A program made the translations under genes and the position numbers. Positions 37,022 through 48,064 of a stretch of 64,000 bases of DNA are shown here, piece by piece. The stretch's first letter is position 1; each line of letters begins with the position of its first letter. The DNA is taken from the NCBI RefSeq assembly GCF_001460935.1, contig NZ_LN906597.1, forward strand, positions 1,087,398 to 1,151,397, read 5' to 3'. Under the pieces are notes generated by a model, which was given only the letters and a program-made list of their open reading frames with translations, was not told where the DNA came from and searched no databases. Origin of the DNA: Candidatus Ichthyocystis hellenicum. Its GTDB lineage: Bacteria; Pseudomonadota; Gammaproteobacteria; Burkholderiales; 2013Ark19i.

Positions 37022-38269
37022 ATGTTTGTTAATGCTGATAATCATTTTTGTCACAGGTCTAATACCTACCAAGTTTTAGTAGGGTCGGTTTCTATTGGTG
37101 GTGGTGCCCCAATTCGTGTCCAGTCAATGACTAATACTGATACTGAAGATTATGTGGCTACTTCAATTCAGATTGCTGAACTATATAATGCCGGTTCCGA
37201 GATTGTTAGGATAACCGTTAATACTCCAGAGGCTTCTCGTTGTGTTCCAAAGATATACGAGAGGCTTGACAAAATGTCTGTTTCTGTGCCCATTGTCGGT
37301 GATTTTCACTACAATGGGCATCAATTGTTGTCAGATTGTCCAGATACGGCAAAGCTGCTGGATAAGTATCGTATAAATCCAGGAAATGTTGGTTTTGGGG
37401 CTAAGCATGATAGAAATTTTTCCCAAATAATTGATATAGCTTTGAAAAATGATAAACCAGTTAGAATAGGTGCTAATTGGGGGAGCTTGAACGAAAGTAC
37501 CTTGGCACGATTGATGGATGATAATGCCAAGAGATCCAATCCACTACCTTCAAGTGCTGTTATTCGCGAAGCATTGATTGTATCGGCCTTGGAATCTGCT
37601 TTTTTTGCTGAAAAATTGGGATTAGCTAAAGAAAAAATTATTATTTCTTGCAAAGTTAGTTCTGTACAAGATTTGATTGATGTTTATCGTCAGCTGGCTA
37701 GTCGCTGTAATTATCCGTTACACTTGGGACTAACAGAAGCTGGTATGGGATCTAAAGGTATAGTTGCTTCAACTGCTGCTTTGGCTGTTCTTTTGCAAGA
37801 AGGGATTGGCGATACGATTCGTGTTTCTATTACTCCAGAGCCCGGTGCTTCTAGGTCCAAAGAAGTTATTGTGGCTCAGCAAATTTTGCAATCGATGTCT
37901 CTTAGGTCTTTTTCTCCTATGGTTACGGCTTGTCCTGGTTGTGGACGCACAAGTGGTGATTTTTTTCAGCGATTGACGGTGGTCGTTGACAAACATATTA
38001 ATGAGAAAATGCCAATTTGGCGAGACCTATACGATGGGGTTGAAACTATGACCGTTGCTGTTATGGGTTGCATTGTGAACGGTCCTGGAGAAAGCAAACA
38101 TGCTGATCTTGGTATTTCTTTGCCAGGAAATGGTGAAGATTCTATCTGCCCAGTTTTTTGTGATGGTATGAAGACTCATACTTTGAGGGGAGACAGTATT
38201 GCTGAGGAGTTTTTAGACATTATAGACCGTTACGTAGAGTCGAAGTATCCCAAACGACTACTTCTTTGA
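37022..38269 (+). CDS. ispG: 4-hydroxy-3-methylbut-2-en-1-yl diphosphate synthase
   Basis: The 415-residue protein has the GcpE/IspG pattern: [17 protein letters not shown] near the start, [25 protein letters not shown], and the three Cys ligands of the 4Fe-4S cluster at 304 and 307 (ACPGCGRT) and 350 (GCIVNGPGE). It performs the penultimate step of the MEP isoprenoid pathway. Normal length for betaproteobacteria. The operon continues into hisS. Confidence 0.96.
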   Translation: MFVNADNHFCHRSNTYQVLVGSVSIGGGAPIRVQSMTNTDTEDYVATSIQIAELYNAGSEIVRITVNTPEASRCVPKIYERLDKMSVSVPIVGDFHYNGHQLLSDCPDTAKLLDKYRINPGNVGFGAKHDRNFSQIIDIALKNDKPVRIGANWGSLNESTLARLMDDNAKRSNPLPSSAVIREALIVSALESAFFAEKLGLAKEKIIISCKVSSVQDLIDVYRQLASRCNYPLHLGLTEAGMGSKGIVASTAALAVLLQEGIGDTIRVSITPEPGASRSKEVIVAQQILQSMSLRSFSPMVTACPGCGRTSGDFFQRLTVVVDKHINEKMPIWRDLYDGVETMTVAVMGCIVNGPGESKHADLGISLPGNGEDSICPVFCDGMKTHTLRGDSIAEEFLDIIDRYVESKYPKRLLL

Positions 38270-38291
38270 TAAATGTGGACTGTGGGGGGGT

Positions 38292-39575
38292 ATGCCATCT
38301 CATCTATATTCAATTCGAGGTATGAACGATTTGCTGCCGTCGCAGGCACGTTCTTGGGATCGTGCTGTTGCTTTGGTGTCGAAGGTTTGTGCAGAGTTTG
38401 GTTATGATCGGATGGATTTTCCTATTGTGGGACCAACTGATCTGTTCTGCCGGGCTATCGGTGATGTAACAGATATAGTTGAGAAGGAAATGTACTCTTT
38501 CACTGATTCTTTCAGTGGTGAAAAATTGACTTTGCGTCCAGAGGGAACCGCCTGTTGTTTGCGTTCTGTTGCTGAAAATAATATGACATATGGTCGTTCT
38601 CAGCGTCTTTGGTATTACGGGCCTATGTTTCGCCACGAACGTCCCCAGAAAGGTAGGTACCGTCAATTTCACCAAATAGGATTGGAATGCTTTGGAATAG
38701 CAAGCGTTAATGTAGAGATTGAGCTTTTGTTACTCAATAGGTCGATTTGGAAGTGTTTGGGAATTGAAGGTAGTTTGTTCCTTAATGTTAATACTTTGGG
38801 CAATCCTGATGAAAGAAAATCTTATCGCAAATTATTGATTGAATACTTTTCTTCTCACTCCGATTTGCTTGATGGTGATTCTCGCCGCCGTCTTTATAGG
38901 AACCCTTTTAGAATTCTAGACAGCAACAATCCAGCTATGCAGGCCTTGATATCCAAGGCTCCATCTTTCTTTCATATTCTAAACCCTGAGACTCAAGATC
39001 ATTATCACGAATTTTTGGAATCTTTGACGCAACTAGGTATAAATTATACTTGGAATCATCGATTAGTAAGAGGTTTAGATTACTATAACGGTATCGTTTT
39101 TGAGTGGACTACTGACAAACTAGGGAGTCAATCTGCAGTTTGTGCTGGAGGTAGGTATGACGGATTGGCGGTGCAGCTTGGATATGGCCCTATGTATGCA
39201 GTTGGTTGTGCAATAGGAATTGAACGACTGGTTGCTTTGTGTTCAGAAAAGTTTATTCCTGACTCTCCTGTTCGTTTCTATGGTGTTCATTCTGACCAGA
39301 GGTCATTTTATGAGCTCCATCGTTTAGCTGAAGATTTGCGTCGTATTGGCTGCTCAATTATAGTCCACACTGGTCGGGAATCGTTGAGTGTTCAAATGAA
39401 AAAGGCTGATCAATTGAGATGCACGGGGGTACTTATTGTGGGCGAGAATGAACTTAATGAGGGTGTTGTTTGCGTTAAGATGCTATCCAGCGGTCAACAA
39501 GATAAAGTTAGTTTTCATGACTTACCACAATTTTTGGTAAACTCTTTGAAAGGGCAAGGGGATACACTTTTATGA
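38292..39575 (+). CDS. hisS: Histidyl-tRNA synthetase
   Basis: The 427-residue class II synthetase begins SIRGMNDLLPSQ and carries motif 2 (WYYGPMFRHERPQKGRYRQF), RLVRGLDYYNGIVFEW and motif 3 (AIGIERLVAL), followed by an anticodon-binding domain. It charges tRNA-His. GGGGGG lies nine bases before the start. The stop overlaps the start of the next gene (ATGA). Confidence 0.97.
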   Translation: MPSHLYSIRGMNDLLPSQARSWDRAVALVSKVCAEFGYDRMDFPIVGPTDLFCRAIGDVTDIVEKEMYSFTDSFSGEKLTLRPEGTACCLRSVAENNMTYGRSQRLWYYGPMFRHERPQKGRYRQFHQIGLECFGIASVNVEIELLLLNRSIWKCLGIEGSLFLNVNTLGNPDERKSYRKLLIEYFSSHSDLLDGDSRRRLYRNPFRILDSNNPAMQALISKAPSFFHILNPETQDHYHEFLESLTQLGINYTWNHRLVRGLDYYNGIVFEWTTDKLGSQSAVCAGGRYDGLAVQLGYGPMYAVGCAIGIERLVALCSEKFIPDSPVRFYGVHSDQRSFYELHRLAEDLRRIGCSIIVHTGRESLSVQMKKADQLRCTGVLIVGENELNEGVVCVKMLSSGQQDKVSFHDLPQFLVNSLKGQGDTLL

Positions 39576-40255
39576 ACCTTTATAGTCAGGAAGAGCAGGA
39601 ACAGATTGAAGTTCTTAGGGATTTATTTCGTAAGTATCTGCCTATGATGTTGACGCTACTGCTTGTAGCGGTTGTAGGTTTTTCTGGTCACTCTTTTTGG
39701 AGTTGGTATCGCAATAAAGAAAATGCTCAGGCGCTATCATATTATTCTTTATTTCAGGTTGGTATTAATGCTGAAGATTTTGGTAAATCTCAACAAGCCC
39801 TTAGGCATTTGCAGTTGAATTTTCCTTTGTCACCATATTCCTATTTGGCTTCGCTGGCATTTTCTGCTTTTGCAGTTAAGGAGAAAAAAACTGACGATGC
39901 TCTTTCTGTGCTTACATGGATGATTGACAAAGGTGATCAGCCTTGGGCTACTTTGGCTATAGTTCGTGCCGTACCTATAGCCATAGATGCCAGAAAATAT
40001 GATATGGCTAAAGAATTTTTGTCTTCTCCGTCTCTTACTTCGTTTAAACCAATTATTTTGATGGAGCAGGGTGATCTTGAGATAGTCCAAGGTCGTTATG
40101 CGGATGCAATTTCTCTGTATCGTTCTGCCTCAGAGATAATGTCTGAGCGTGCACAATTAGATAATAAGTCTTGGGGGGTTCATGATTCGGAGCTTCAGAA
40201 AAATTTTAAATCTCTTATTGATGAACGTATTCGTTGTGCAGAGGTTCTTTCATGA
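39572..40255 (+). CDS. yfgM: YfgM-like tetratricopeptide membrane protein
   Basis: The 227-residue protein has a short cytoplasmic N-terminus (EEQEQIEVLRDLFRKY), one membrane segment near 24-43 (MLTLLLVAVVGFSGHSFWSW) and a periplasmic TPR-like domain. This is the layout of YfgM (TPR_21 family), an ancillary subunit near the SecYEG translocon. The gene lies between hisS and bamB in the standard order and overlaps both by four bases. Confidence 0.88.
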   Translation: MNLYSQEEQEQIEVLRDLFRKYLPMMLTLLLVAVVGFSGHSFWSWYRNKENAQALSYYSLFQVGINAEDFGKSQQALRHLQLNFPLSPYSYLASLAFSAFAVKEKKTDDALSVLTWMIDKGDQPWATLAIVRAVPIAIDARKYDMAKEFLSSPSLTSFKPIILMEQGDLEIVQGRYADAISLYRSASEIMSERAQLDNKSWGVHDSELQKNFKSLIDERIRCAEVLS

Positions 40256-41784
40256 TTAATAGACGTCTTGCTGTATTTTTTTTGCATGTTGTCTTGTTGG
40301 GGCATGTTGTCTTATCTCATGCTGCTGAGGGTAAGTTTGGTTCCATTACAGTGCACTTCAGAGATGATAATGATCCTAATTTTGATTTACATAATAAAAC
40401 TGAATCTTATCCTGATAAAGATAAGAGTAATTCCTCTGATTTGAACGCCGAGGATAAATTTAATAACGATAAGGTTGCCTCCTCAAAAAGTAAGGTAGAT
40501 GATCCTAAATCTACAACCCTGTCATCAGATGATCATGTAAAAGGAGGTGGTTTTTATGTGAACATTGCAAATTTAAAAAAAGAATTGTTGTTGAGTTCCA
40601 ATAAGCCCAAGGTTCATAACGATCTGCTGTATCGATCTGAGGACAATAAAGTTAGTAACGTGGTTCATAAGAAGAAGCGATATTCTGTAGAAAGGAAATT
40701 TTTTAACTCACCTAGTGATAAAAGTGTTGATCACGTTGGCTTTAATTGGGTTTTATCTTGGGTTCATACTGTTCCAGCGCCAAATCGTAATCCGATTTCT
40801 ATATTATCTCCGGATGTGAGTGCGGATGGTACTGCCGTTGTTGCTTCTACTGGCGGTCGTGTTAGTGCTTTTTATGTGTCATCTGGTGATAAAAAATGGA
40901 GTGTTAGGTTGCCAAATTTATCTGCTGGTGTTGTTGTTGACACTGATCTTTGTTTTGTTGTATCTGAGGATGGAAAAGTTTATTCGCTTTCTATGCACGA
41001 TGGACATATAGTTTGGACTTATAACTTAGATAGTACGGTTACTTCTTTGCCAGTTGCCGATAATGGACAACTTATAATTAAGAACATTTATGGTTCTGTT
41101 GTGGCACTAAATAGGGCAAATGGTGCTTTGCTGTGGCGTTTTTCAAGAACATGGTCTAAAGATATGGTTGTTCGTGATCCGGCTCCATTGACTGTTTCAG
41201 GTCCATATATTCTGGTTCCAGCCCCGAAGGGACAGATTTTTATTTTAGATAAGACTAATGGACACCTTAAGTTTGCACTTACACTATTTTCTTCTCAAGG
41301 AGTTAGTGACTTAGAGCGAATGACAGATTTAGTGGGAAATGCTTTTTATATTAAACCTAATATTGTTTGTGCCGTTTCCTTTTTGCATGCTGTTGGATGT
41401 TACCAACTTGATAAGAAAATTTTTTCTTGGGTTAAGGGGATACGATCATTTTATGGCGCTGTGTTTGATGCCGGAAATATTTTTATAAGTACTGAAGATG
41501 GATTAGTTCAATCTTTGTATTTAGAATCTGGAAATGAAGCTTGGACGTCTAATTTTTTGGGTGATACTTTCTTGACGCGTCCAGTTATATTTAAAGATTA
41601 TGTGTTGGTTGGAGACAGGTTTGGTAGGCTTGATATTTTGAATTCACGTACTGGAGCTCTTGTACGTCGTTTACAATTTTCTCGTCGAGCTTCATTTGTG
41701 AGCTTTCCTCGTGTATGGAGTGACTACGTGGTTATTTTGTCCCAAGATGGGCATGTTTTTTGTGTTCACTATGTTAAATCGTGA
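40252..41784 (+). CDS. bamB: BamB-like outer membrane assembly beta-propeller with an extra N-terminal region
   Basis: ATG 40252 overlaps the stop of yfgM (ATGA) and is preferred over an upstream alternative start at 40234. The 510-residue protein begins with a signal-peptide-like stretch (RRLAVFFLHVVLLGHVVLSHA). It has no Cys at the end, so no lipobox is visible, although BamB is normally a lipoprotein. Residues of about 25-160 form a Ser/Asp/Lys/Asn-rich region that ordinary BamB lacks. From about 163 the PQQ-like beta-propeller repeats follow (SADGTAVVASTGGRVSAFY, LDSTVTSLPVADNGQLII, VALNRANGALLWRF). The gene place before der is standard. It is expected to help the BAM complex fold outer membrane proteins. 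Confidence 0.88.
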   Translation: MINRRLAVFFLHVVLLGHVVLSHAAEGKFGSITVHFRDDNDPNFDLHNKTESYPDKDKSNSSDLNAEDKFNNDKVASSKSKVDDPKSTTLSSDDHVKGGGFYVNIANLKKELLLSSNKPKVHNDLLYRSEDNKVSNVVHKKKRYSVERKFFNSPSDKSVDHVGFNWVLSWVHTVPAPNRNPISILSPDVSADGTAVVASTGGRVSAFYVSSGDKKWSVRLPNLSAGVVVDTDLCFVVSEDGKVYSLSMHDGHIVWTYNLDSTVTSLPVADNGQLIIKNIYGSVVALNRANGALLWRFSRTWSKDMVVRDPAPLTVSGPYILVPAPKGQIFILDKTNGHLKFALTLFSSQGVSDLERMTDLVGNAFYIKPNIVCAVSFLHAVGCYQLDKKIFSWVKGIRSFYGAVFDAGNIFISTEDGLVQSLYLESGNEAWTSNFLGDTFLTRPVIFKDYVLVGDRFGRLDILNSRTGALVRRLQFSRRASFVSFPRVWSDYVVILSQDGHVFCVHYVKS

Positions 41785-41793
41785 TTATATTTT

Positions 41794-43122
41794 ATGAATT
41801 ACCCTGTATTGGCTTTAATTGGTTCAACTAATGTAGGCAAATCTACTTTATTTAACCGCTTAACTAGAATGAGAGATGCTTTAGTTGCAGATTCTCCTGG
41901 TCTTACAAGGGATCGACACTATGCTCGTGTATCTTGGTATGGACACCACTTCATTGCTGTAGATACTGCAGGTATTGTGGATAGCCCAGGTAATGATATT
42001 AATCGTATTACTCATGAACAGTCATTATTGGCCATAGATGAGGCTGATGTTATTTTTTTTATGGTGGACGGTCGTTGCGGTTTGACTGCTGAAGATCATA
42101 GTATTGCTGCCGATCTTCGTAGGAAGGAAAAAATTGTTTTTCTAGTTGTTAATAAGACTGAAGGTGGGCAAGGTTTTGTGTTGGCAGCTGAGTTTTTTTC
42201 TTTGGGATTGGGAAATGCTATTCCTATTTCTGCGGCACATGGTGATGGTGTTAATGATCTAATGAGTGCCATGATTGGAAGTTTGCCCTCACATTTTGAT
42301 TTGTCCGCGAAATCAGATGCGGTTGAAGTGCCGCGTTTTGCAGTTGTTGGACAACCTAACACAGGAAAGTCTACTTTTATTAATGCTTTGCTTGGTGAAG
42401 ATCGTGTTGTTGTAAGCCCTGAGTCTGGTACAACCAGAGATGCTATAGTTGTAGATTTCTTTTACAAAGATCATAGGTATGAATTGATAGATACAGCTGG
42501 TGTTCGTAAAAGAAATAAAGTTACGGATAAGATAGAGAAACTCTCAGTAATCAAGACTTTGCAGGCAATTCATAGTTGTGATGTTGCTTTGCTTTTTATA
42601 GATGCTAATCATGGAATAACTGTTCAAGATTTGCATTTGTCAGGTTATTTAGCTGAGGAAGGATGTGCGGCAGTTATTGTTGTTAATAAATGGGAATTAC
42701 TTGATTTTTGCCAACGTAAAAAATTTAAAGAGTTATTAAATAATCAGCTATCTTTTTTTGACTTTGCTGCTGTTTGCTACATTTCGGCTTTGAGTTCTAG
42801 CGGTATTTTTGATGTTATGAAAAAGGCACAGAGTGTATATGATTCGGCACGCCGTCACTTTTCCACATCTAAGTTGACTCGTGTTTTGATGAAGGCAGTG
42901 TCTAATCAAAGTCCGCCTAGGTCTGGGTTTAGTAGACCTAAATTAAGATACGCACATCAAGGCGGACATAATCCACCTTTGATTGTGATTCATGGTAATT
43001 CAACTCAGTTTATTTCAGATACTTATAAGCGTTACTTGTCACGATTTTTTCGTAGACATTTTCATATTGAAGGAGTGCCTTTGCTAATCGAATTTAAAGG
43101 TAGTAAAAATCCATATGTGTGA
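41794..43122 (+). CDS. der: Ribosome assembly GTPase Der (EngA)
   Basis: The 442-residue protein has two tandem GTPase domains: G1 motifs GSTNVGKST (residues 10-18) and GQPNTGKST (near 187-195), with DTAG in each (VDTAGIVD and IDTAGVRK). A C-terminal KH-like domain ends IEFKGSKNPYV. The usual GRPNVGKS of Der reads GSTNVGKS in the first domain, a small deviation that keeps the key Gly-Lys-Ser. Der is needed for 50S subunit maturation. It is followed by hfq. Confidence 0.96.
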   Translation: MNYPVLALIGSTNVGKSTLFNRLTRMRDALVADSPGLTRDRHYARVSWYGHHFIAVDTAGIVDSPGNDINRITHEQSLLAIDEADVIFFMVDGRCGLTAEDHSIAADLRRKEKIVFLVVNKTEGGQGFVLAAEFFSLGLGNAIPISAAHGDGVNDLMSAMIGSLPSHFDLSAKSDAVEVPRFAVVGQPNTGKSTFINALLGEDRVVVSPESGTTRDAIVVDFFYKDHRYELIDTAGVRKRNKVTDKIEKLSVIKTLQAIHSCDVALLFIDANHGITVQDLHLSGYLAEEGCAAVIVVNKWELLDFCQRKKFKELLNNQLSFFDFAAVCYISALSSSGIFDVMKKAQSVYDSARRHFSTSKLTRVLMKAVSNQSPPRSGFSRPKLRYAHQGGHNPPLIVIHGNSTQFISDTYKRYLSRFFRRHFHIEGVPLLIEFKGSKNPYV

Positions 43123-43251
43123 CTGCTAGTCAAAGAATAAAAAAACACATATTTTTTAAAAATAGGTAAAAGTAAGGGACTTTACGGATCGGATCCTGTA
43201 TATTATGATTTTTTCTAGTGTAATGATATCTTTGTGGTTAACGGAGTGACT

Positions 43252-43515
43252 ATGAGCAATAATAAAGGCCAGACGCTACAAGACCCCTTCTTGAATGTTT
43301 TGAGGCGAGAGCACGTTCCAGTCTCTATCTATTTGGTTAATGGAATTAAGCTTCAGGGGCAAGTGGATTCGTTTGATCAGTACGTGGTTTTGTTGAAAAA
43401 TACGGTGACGCAGATGGTTTATAAGCACGCTATATCCACAGTTGTTCCATCTAGGGCTGTTGGCTTTGAATCTGATGATGATGTCCAGGACCTGGGTGAT
43501 TCAGCTCTTTCTTAG
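43252..43515 (+). CDS. hfq: RNA chaperone Hfq
   Basis: ATG 43252 ([20 protein letters not shown]) follows CGGAGTG. The frame upstream to 43234 is not used. The 87-residue Sm-like protein has [33 protein letters not shown] and [12 protein letters not shown], all typical. It pairs small RNAs with mRNAs. In related bacteria hflX usually follows. Here hfq instead overlaps by 15 bases the end of a convergent efflux gene. Confidence 0.97.
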   Translation: MSNNKGQTLQDPFLNVLRREHVPVSIYLVNGIKLQGQVDSFDQYVVLLKNTVTQMVYKHAISTVVPSRAVGFESDDDVQDLGDSALS

Positions 43516-44949
43516 GGCTGGGTCACCTGCTGTCTTTGGTGTTGTTGCTGATTCTACTGTCCAGTAGCCTCCCATTGACTTGTACAGCTCTATTGTGTTG
43601 TCTAGCTGTTGTTCTTTTGTGTCTTCGAGGGATGTTTTCTCCTTGAGTTCTTCTCCTTTGGCTTGGGCTAGTTGAAGGTAGTTGGCCTCGCCTGATTCGT
43701 ACTCTTCGTTCAATTTCATGGTGTTTTTTGCGGTGTTTCTGAACGATATAGTTTGCAGCTGCTTTTCTCTGGTGGACGTTTGTATCTCTACGTAGTAACG
43801 CTCGATTTCCGATAGAGCTCTTATTATGGTGTCTTTGTATTTTTCTTCCTGTCTTTTTACTGCATCTCTTTTTGCCTGTACCATTCCTTTTAGTGGCTCA
43901 GCAAAAAATGGAATAGAAAGTGAGAACCCAAGGTTGTAAATAGATCCAGATATATTTTGTCCGAATAGTTCTACCTTCTGTTCATTTATGTCATATCCGA
44001 ATGTAATCTGAGGATAAAGTGATGCTTGTGCGGCACCTAATTCGTGCATTGCAGATTTGAGGATATGATATTGAACAGCAACATCCCATCTTTTATTTAG
44101 TACATCAATTGGTAATGGAGATCTTGGTATTGGTGCTTTGGCAAGTAAATCGTCGAGAGATATGTGGTCAAAATTGCTACTGTCAAAAATAAAATCCTCA
44201 GGATTTTTTCCTAACAGAACTGCTAATTTTATAGTGTATATATTTATAGCTTTTATGATCTCGTATTTTTTGGTTTCTAAATTTATATACGAACTGAATA
44301 TTTTATTTTTATCAACTAAATCCAAAAGTCCCATATGCCATAGTTTTTCAGAAAATAATGCTGCTTTCTTTTGCCAATTAATCATTTCCAGTATAATTTT
44401 ATCCTTATTAAATAAAGATAAAAGATGAACATAAGTTTTGGCTATTTCTGTGCTTAAGAGAAGTTGTGATACTCTTTTTTGATTTGTTAGTGATAAATAC
44501 TTTTCATAAGCAGACCGCTCATTGCTTTTTTTTGCGCCAAACAAATCCATTTCCCATTTAATCCCGAATCCTTGCTGTCTAGCAAAGTACTCTGATGGCT
44601 GTGGAAGCATAATTTTTTGTCTACCAGATTGTGCATTGACTCCAATGAGTGGCCACGATTGAGTAGCTCTTATACGAAGAAGATCTCTGCTTTCTTTTAT
44701 TCTAGATAAAAGCTGCCTGTAATCTAGATTATTAGATAGTGCCGTATTTATTAAATTCGATAAGTTTGTGTCACCCCATTTTTTCCACCAATCAAATTGA
44801 TAAACGGCCTTAGATCCTATAGCTATCCGAGGATTTTGTTGGTACTTAAATTGCAATGGGGGTGATACAGGATAGTCAACATAAACGTTCCGCGTTAAGC
44901 ATCCTGACATTACAAGTAACGAGATAAGGGAAATTGTTTTTAATTTCAT
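43501..44949 (-). CDS. Outer membrane efflux lipoprotein (NodT/OprM type)
   Basis: The 482-residue protein starts with a lipoprotein signal and lipobox VMSGC (Cys17). It has the TolC-like repeat pattern: [32 protein letters not shown], a long helical part, [12 protein letters not shown], then a second repeat with [19 protein letters not shown] and the stretch [16 protein letters not shown]. It forms the outer membrane channel of a tripartite pump. It overlaps the RND gene by four bases and is the last gene of the operon. Its 3' end overlaps the end of hfq on the other strand. Confidence 0.92.
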   Translation of the reverse strand: MKLKTISLISLLVMSGCLTRNVYVDYPVSPPLQFKYQQNPRIAIGSKAVYQFDWWKKWGDTNLSNLINTALSNNLDYRQLLSRIKESRDLLRIRATQSWPLIGVNAQSGRQKIMLPQPSEYFARQQGFGIKWEMDLFGAKKSNERSAYEKYLSLTNQKRVSQLLLSTEIAKTYVHLLSLFNKDKIILEMINWQKKAALFSEKLWHMGLLDLVDKNKIFSSYINLETKKYEIIKAINIYTIKLAVLLGKNPEDFIFDSSNFDHISLDDLLAKAPIPRSPLPIDVLNKRWDVAVQYHILKSAMHELGAAQASLYPQITFGYDINEQKVELFGQNISGSIYNLGFSLSIPFFAEPLKGMVQAKRDAVKRQEEKYKDTIIRALSEIERYYVEIQTSTREKQLQTISFRNTAKNTMKLNEEYESGEANYLQLAQAKGEELKEKTSLEDTKEQQLDNTIELYKSMGGYWTVESATTPKTAGDPALRKS

Positions 44950-47900
44950 GTTTCAATCTCGCCAGCAATTGACGAAACAGGTCCTTTAACATTGAACCAA
45001 GCCGCATATAATGCCGGTAGAAACGTCAGAGTTAATATGGTTGCAATCGTAAGCCCACCAATTAAAGAGATAGCCATTGGACCCCAAAATAAATTGAAAC
45101 TGAGAGGAATAAACGCTAATGCTGCAGCAGCAGCAGTTAATACAATTGGACGAAAACGTTTGACAGTTGATTTTATTATCGCATCATAAACTTCCATCCC
45201 ATTATTAGTGTACTGGTCAATTTGGTCTATAAGTATGATGCTATTTCTCATAATCATTCCAGCTAGGGCTATTATTCCTAGCAAGGAAACGAACCCAAAT
45301 GGTTGTCTAGTTACCAGCAATGATAACGTGCTCCCAATCAAACCAAGTGGGGCCGTTACGTAAACTAACATAGATTTTTCAAAATCTTTCAAATGAATCA
45401 TTAGTAAAAACATAGTTACTAAAATGAATATAGGTAGATTAACATAAACCGATTGCTGGGAAATCTTAGACTCTTCTACAGAACCACCAGGTGTAATATT
45501 ATATCCAATTGGAATATTCTTGCGAATGGCATCCAGTTTTTTATCAAGAAGTAGTGAAATAGAATTTATTTCGTTTAGATTATTAGTTTGTCCATTAATT
45601 GTAACGGTCTCAATACCATTTCTATGGAAAATGGAAGTTTGTTCTCCCACAAATGACCAGCTTCCAATGTCTTTTAGTGGCACCCATTTTCCACTCTCTG
45701 ATTGAACATACGAAGATTTTATTTTGTTTAATGATGCAGGTTTATGTGGATCATACCCGCGCAAAAGTATAGCTATACGCTTATTTCCTTCTCTGAGTTC
45801 TCCTATAGGTAGTCCATTGGTTATATACTTAATGGTAGATTGAAGTTTTTGTAAACTTATTCCTAGAGCACGTAGTCGCTCTTGGTTTGGTTCAAATTTA
45901 AGTACTATTGTTCTAAATTCAGAATTGTCAAAAACATTGTAAACATCTTTGCTACTATTTAAAACATCCTTAACTTGATTGACAATTTTTCCAATCATAT
46001 TGTGATCAGTTCCAGATACACGGAACTGAATTGGCCAACCAACAGGAGGCCCTGAATTAAGAAGAGATACTCTAAATCGTGTATTTTGTAGATTTTTTGC
46101 TAGGTGCAACTCTATTTTTCTGATCAAAGTATCTCTTGATGGGATATCTTTAGCCAATACTATAATTTCACTGAGCTCATGAGTTGGCTTTTGTTGATCA
46201 ATAGGCATGTAAAATCTTGGGGCTCCTTGACCAATGTATGTAGAGATATTTCTAATTAGTTTTTTAATCTCTGGTGTTTTCATTAGATAATTTTCAGTTT
46301 CATGTGCTGTTTTCTTCGTTTCTTCCAAGCTGCTGTCAGGACTGTTCCAAAGGTCTACTATGACTTCCGGTCGGTTGCTGGCTGGAAAAAATTGCTGAGG
46401 AACAAATTGCGTCAGCAAGAAGCATGAAATGAAAAACGCAACAACCGTGCCAATGATCAATAAGTAACGATTATCAACGCACCAAACCACGGTTTTTCTG
46501 ATTGTTTCCTGGGTACGGGTAGTGCTGTGGTGCTTAGCTCGAAGACTGCCCACATTATTTTTCAGCAGTTCGTAGCCTATGTAAGGTGTGAAGTATATAG
46601 ATACCACCCAGGATATTAGCATGGAAATAGTTACTACGGCAAACAGGGAGAATACATATTCACCTGCTGATGAACGAGCCATTCCAATTGGTATAAATCC
46701 AGCTACTGTAATCAAAGTCCCGGTAAGCATTGGAATTGCTGTTGTATCATAGCTGTGGCCAACAGCTTTCATCATTTCCCAGCCTTCTTCTAACTTCTGA
46801 GTGATCATTTCTACTGAGATTACCGAATCGTCTACCAATAATCCTAGCGAAATAATCAGGGCTCCAAGTGATATTTTCTGAAAACTTATGCCCAGGAAGT
46901 ACATAAAAGTAAAAGTAGCTGCTAGTACAATTGGAATCGATAGAGCTACCACAAATCCGGTTTGAATTCCTAGTGAAAAGAATGTAACAAGTAGTATTAT
47001 CAGGATGGCAAATGCCAGTTTGTACAGAAATGTTTGTATGTAGTTGCGTACAGTGCTTTCCTGATTTGTTACTGTATCTAGGCTGATTCCAACAGGAATA
47101 TCTTTCTTGATTTTTTTAACGGTTTTTGAAAGTAAGAGGTTAACGTTAAGTATATTCTCGTTACCATTCATAACTACACCTATGATGATAGCTGGCTTTC
47201 CTTGGAAGAATACTTGGCGTTTTATTGGGTTTTGTAAGTCTTGGGTTACATGTGCTATGTCTGAAATATGTAATATGCGATTATTCCACGGAAACGGAAT
47301 ATTTTTTATATCTGCTACTGAGTAAAAGTTAGTACTGGTATATAAATACCACTGTAATTCCTTGATTTCTAATAATCCATTATCCACCACTTTTGAGTGA
47401 TCGTTAATTAATGAGGCAACAGCTTGAAATGATAACCCCATGTCATGCATTTTATTGGGAGGAATGATAATGCTAATTTCTTCTGGAACATTACCAATAA
47501 TCGATGCTTTACGTACCCCATTTACCAGTACGAGAGAACTTTTTATGCGTTCTGCCACATTTTCAAGCTGTGCTAGATTATAGGAATTTCCTGTAACTGC
47601 ATAAAGTGTAATGAATGTGTCACCATAATCATCATTTATGAATGGTCCCCTAATATCTCTTGGGAGCAGGTATCTTTTGTCTGTAAAAACTTTGCGCATG
47701 CGGTACCAAGTGTCGGCAATATCATTAACTTTGGTATTTCCCTTGATATTGAATTTGAATGATGCTCGACCAGGTAACGCATTACTACTTACATAACGTA
47801 TGTTTGGTAACTCTTGAAGATATGGCTCTATGGGAGAAATGATTTGCTTCTCAATTTCTTTTGTACTAGCACCTGGCCAAATGATTTCAGCTATAGCAAC

Positions 47901-48044
47901 CCTAAATGTGAAATCAGGGTCCTCCTTTTGTCCTAGTTGTACACCACAAAATATACCCATAATTATAGTGGCAACAATTAAGAATCTAGTTAAGGATCTT
48001 TTTTCAACAGCCCATCGAGAGATATTAAAATTTTTATGGATCAT
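44946..48044 (-). CDS. RND efflux transporter, inner membrane subunit (AcrB-like)
   Basis: The 1032-residue protein has the RND layout: an N-terminal membrane helix, two large periplasmic loops and two groups of membrane helices. GLLVDDSVISVEMI in the fourth helix holds the Asp pair of the proton pathway, and LGIIALAGMIMRNSIILIDQI is the matching repeat in the second half. Length and motifs fit the hydrophobe/amphiphile efflux group and not the heavy-metal group. With the adjacent membrane fusion and outer membrane genes it forms a complete drug-type pump. The substrate is unknown. Confidence 0.93.
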   Translation of the reverse strand: MIHKNFNISRWAVEKRSLTRFLIVATIIMGIFCGVQLGQKEDPDFTFRVAIAEIIWPGASTKEIEKQIISPIEPYLQELPNIRYVSSNALPGRASFKFNIKGNTKVNDIADTWYRMRKVFTDKRYLLPRDIRGPFINDDYGDTFITLYAVTGNSYNLAQLENVAERIKSSLVLVNGVRKASIIGNVPEEISIIIPPNKMHDMGLSFQAVASLINDHSKVVDNGLLEIKELQWYLYTSTNFYSVADIKNIPFPWNNRILHISDIAHVTQDLQNPIKRQVFFQGKPAIIIGVVMNGNENILNVNLLLSKTVKKIKKDIPVGISLDTVTNQESTVRNYIQTFLYKLAFAILIILLVTFFSLGIQTGFVVALSIPIVLAATFTFMYFLGISFQKISLGALIISLGLLVDDSVISVEMITQKLEEGWEMMKAVGHSYDTTAIPMLTGTLITVAGFIPIGMARSSAGEYVFSLFAVVTISMLISWVVSIYFTPYIGYELLKNNVGSLRAKHHSTTRTQETIRKTVVWCVDNRYLLIIGTVVAFFISCFLLTQFVPQQFFPASNRPEVIVDLWNSPDSSLEETKKTAHETENYLMKTPEIKKLIRNISTYIGQGAPRFYMPIDQQKPTHELSEIIVLAKDIPSRDTLIRKIELHLAKNLQNTRFRVSLLNSGPPVGWPIQFRVSGTDHNMIGKIVNQVKDVLNSSKDVYNVFDNSEFRTIVLKFEPNQERLRALGISLQKLQSTIKYITNGLPIGELREGNKRIAILLRGYDPHKPASLNKIKSSYVQSESGKWVPLKDIGSWSFVGEQTSIFHRNGIETVTINGQTNNLNEINSISLLLDKKLDAIRKNIPIGYNITPGGSVEESKISQQSVYVNLPIFILVTMFLLMIHLKDFEKSMLVYVTAPLGLIGSTLSLLVTRQPFGFVSLLGIIALAGMIMRNSIILIDQIDQYTNNGMEVYDAIIKSTVKRFRPIVLTAAAAALAFIPLSFNLFWGPMAISLIGGLTIATILTLTFLPALYAAWFNVKGPVSSIAGEIET

Positions 48045-48064
48045 GGTAAATGGTCTATTTCTTT

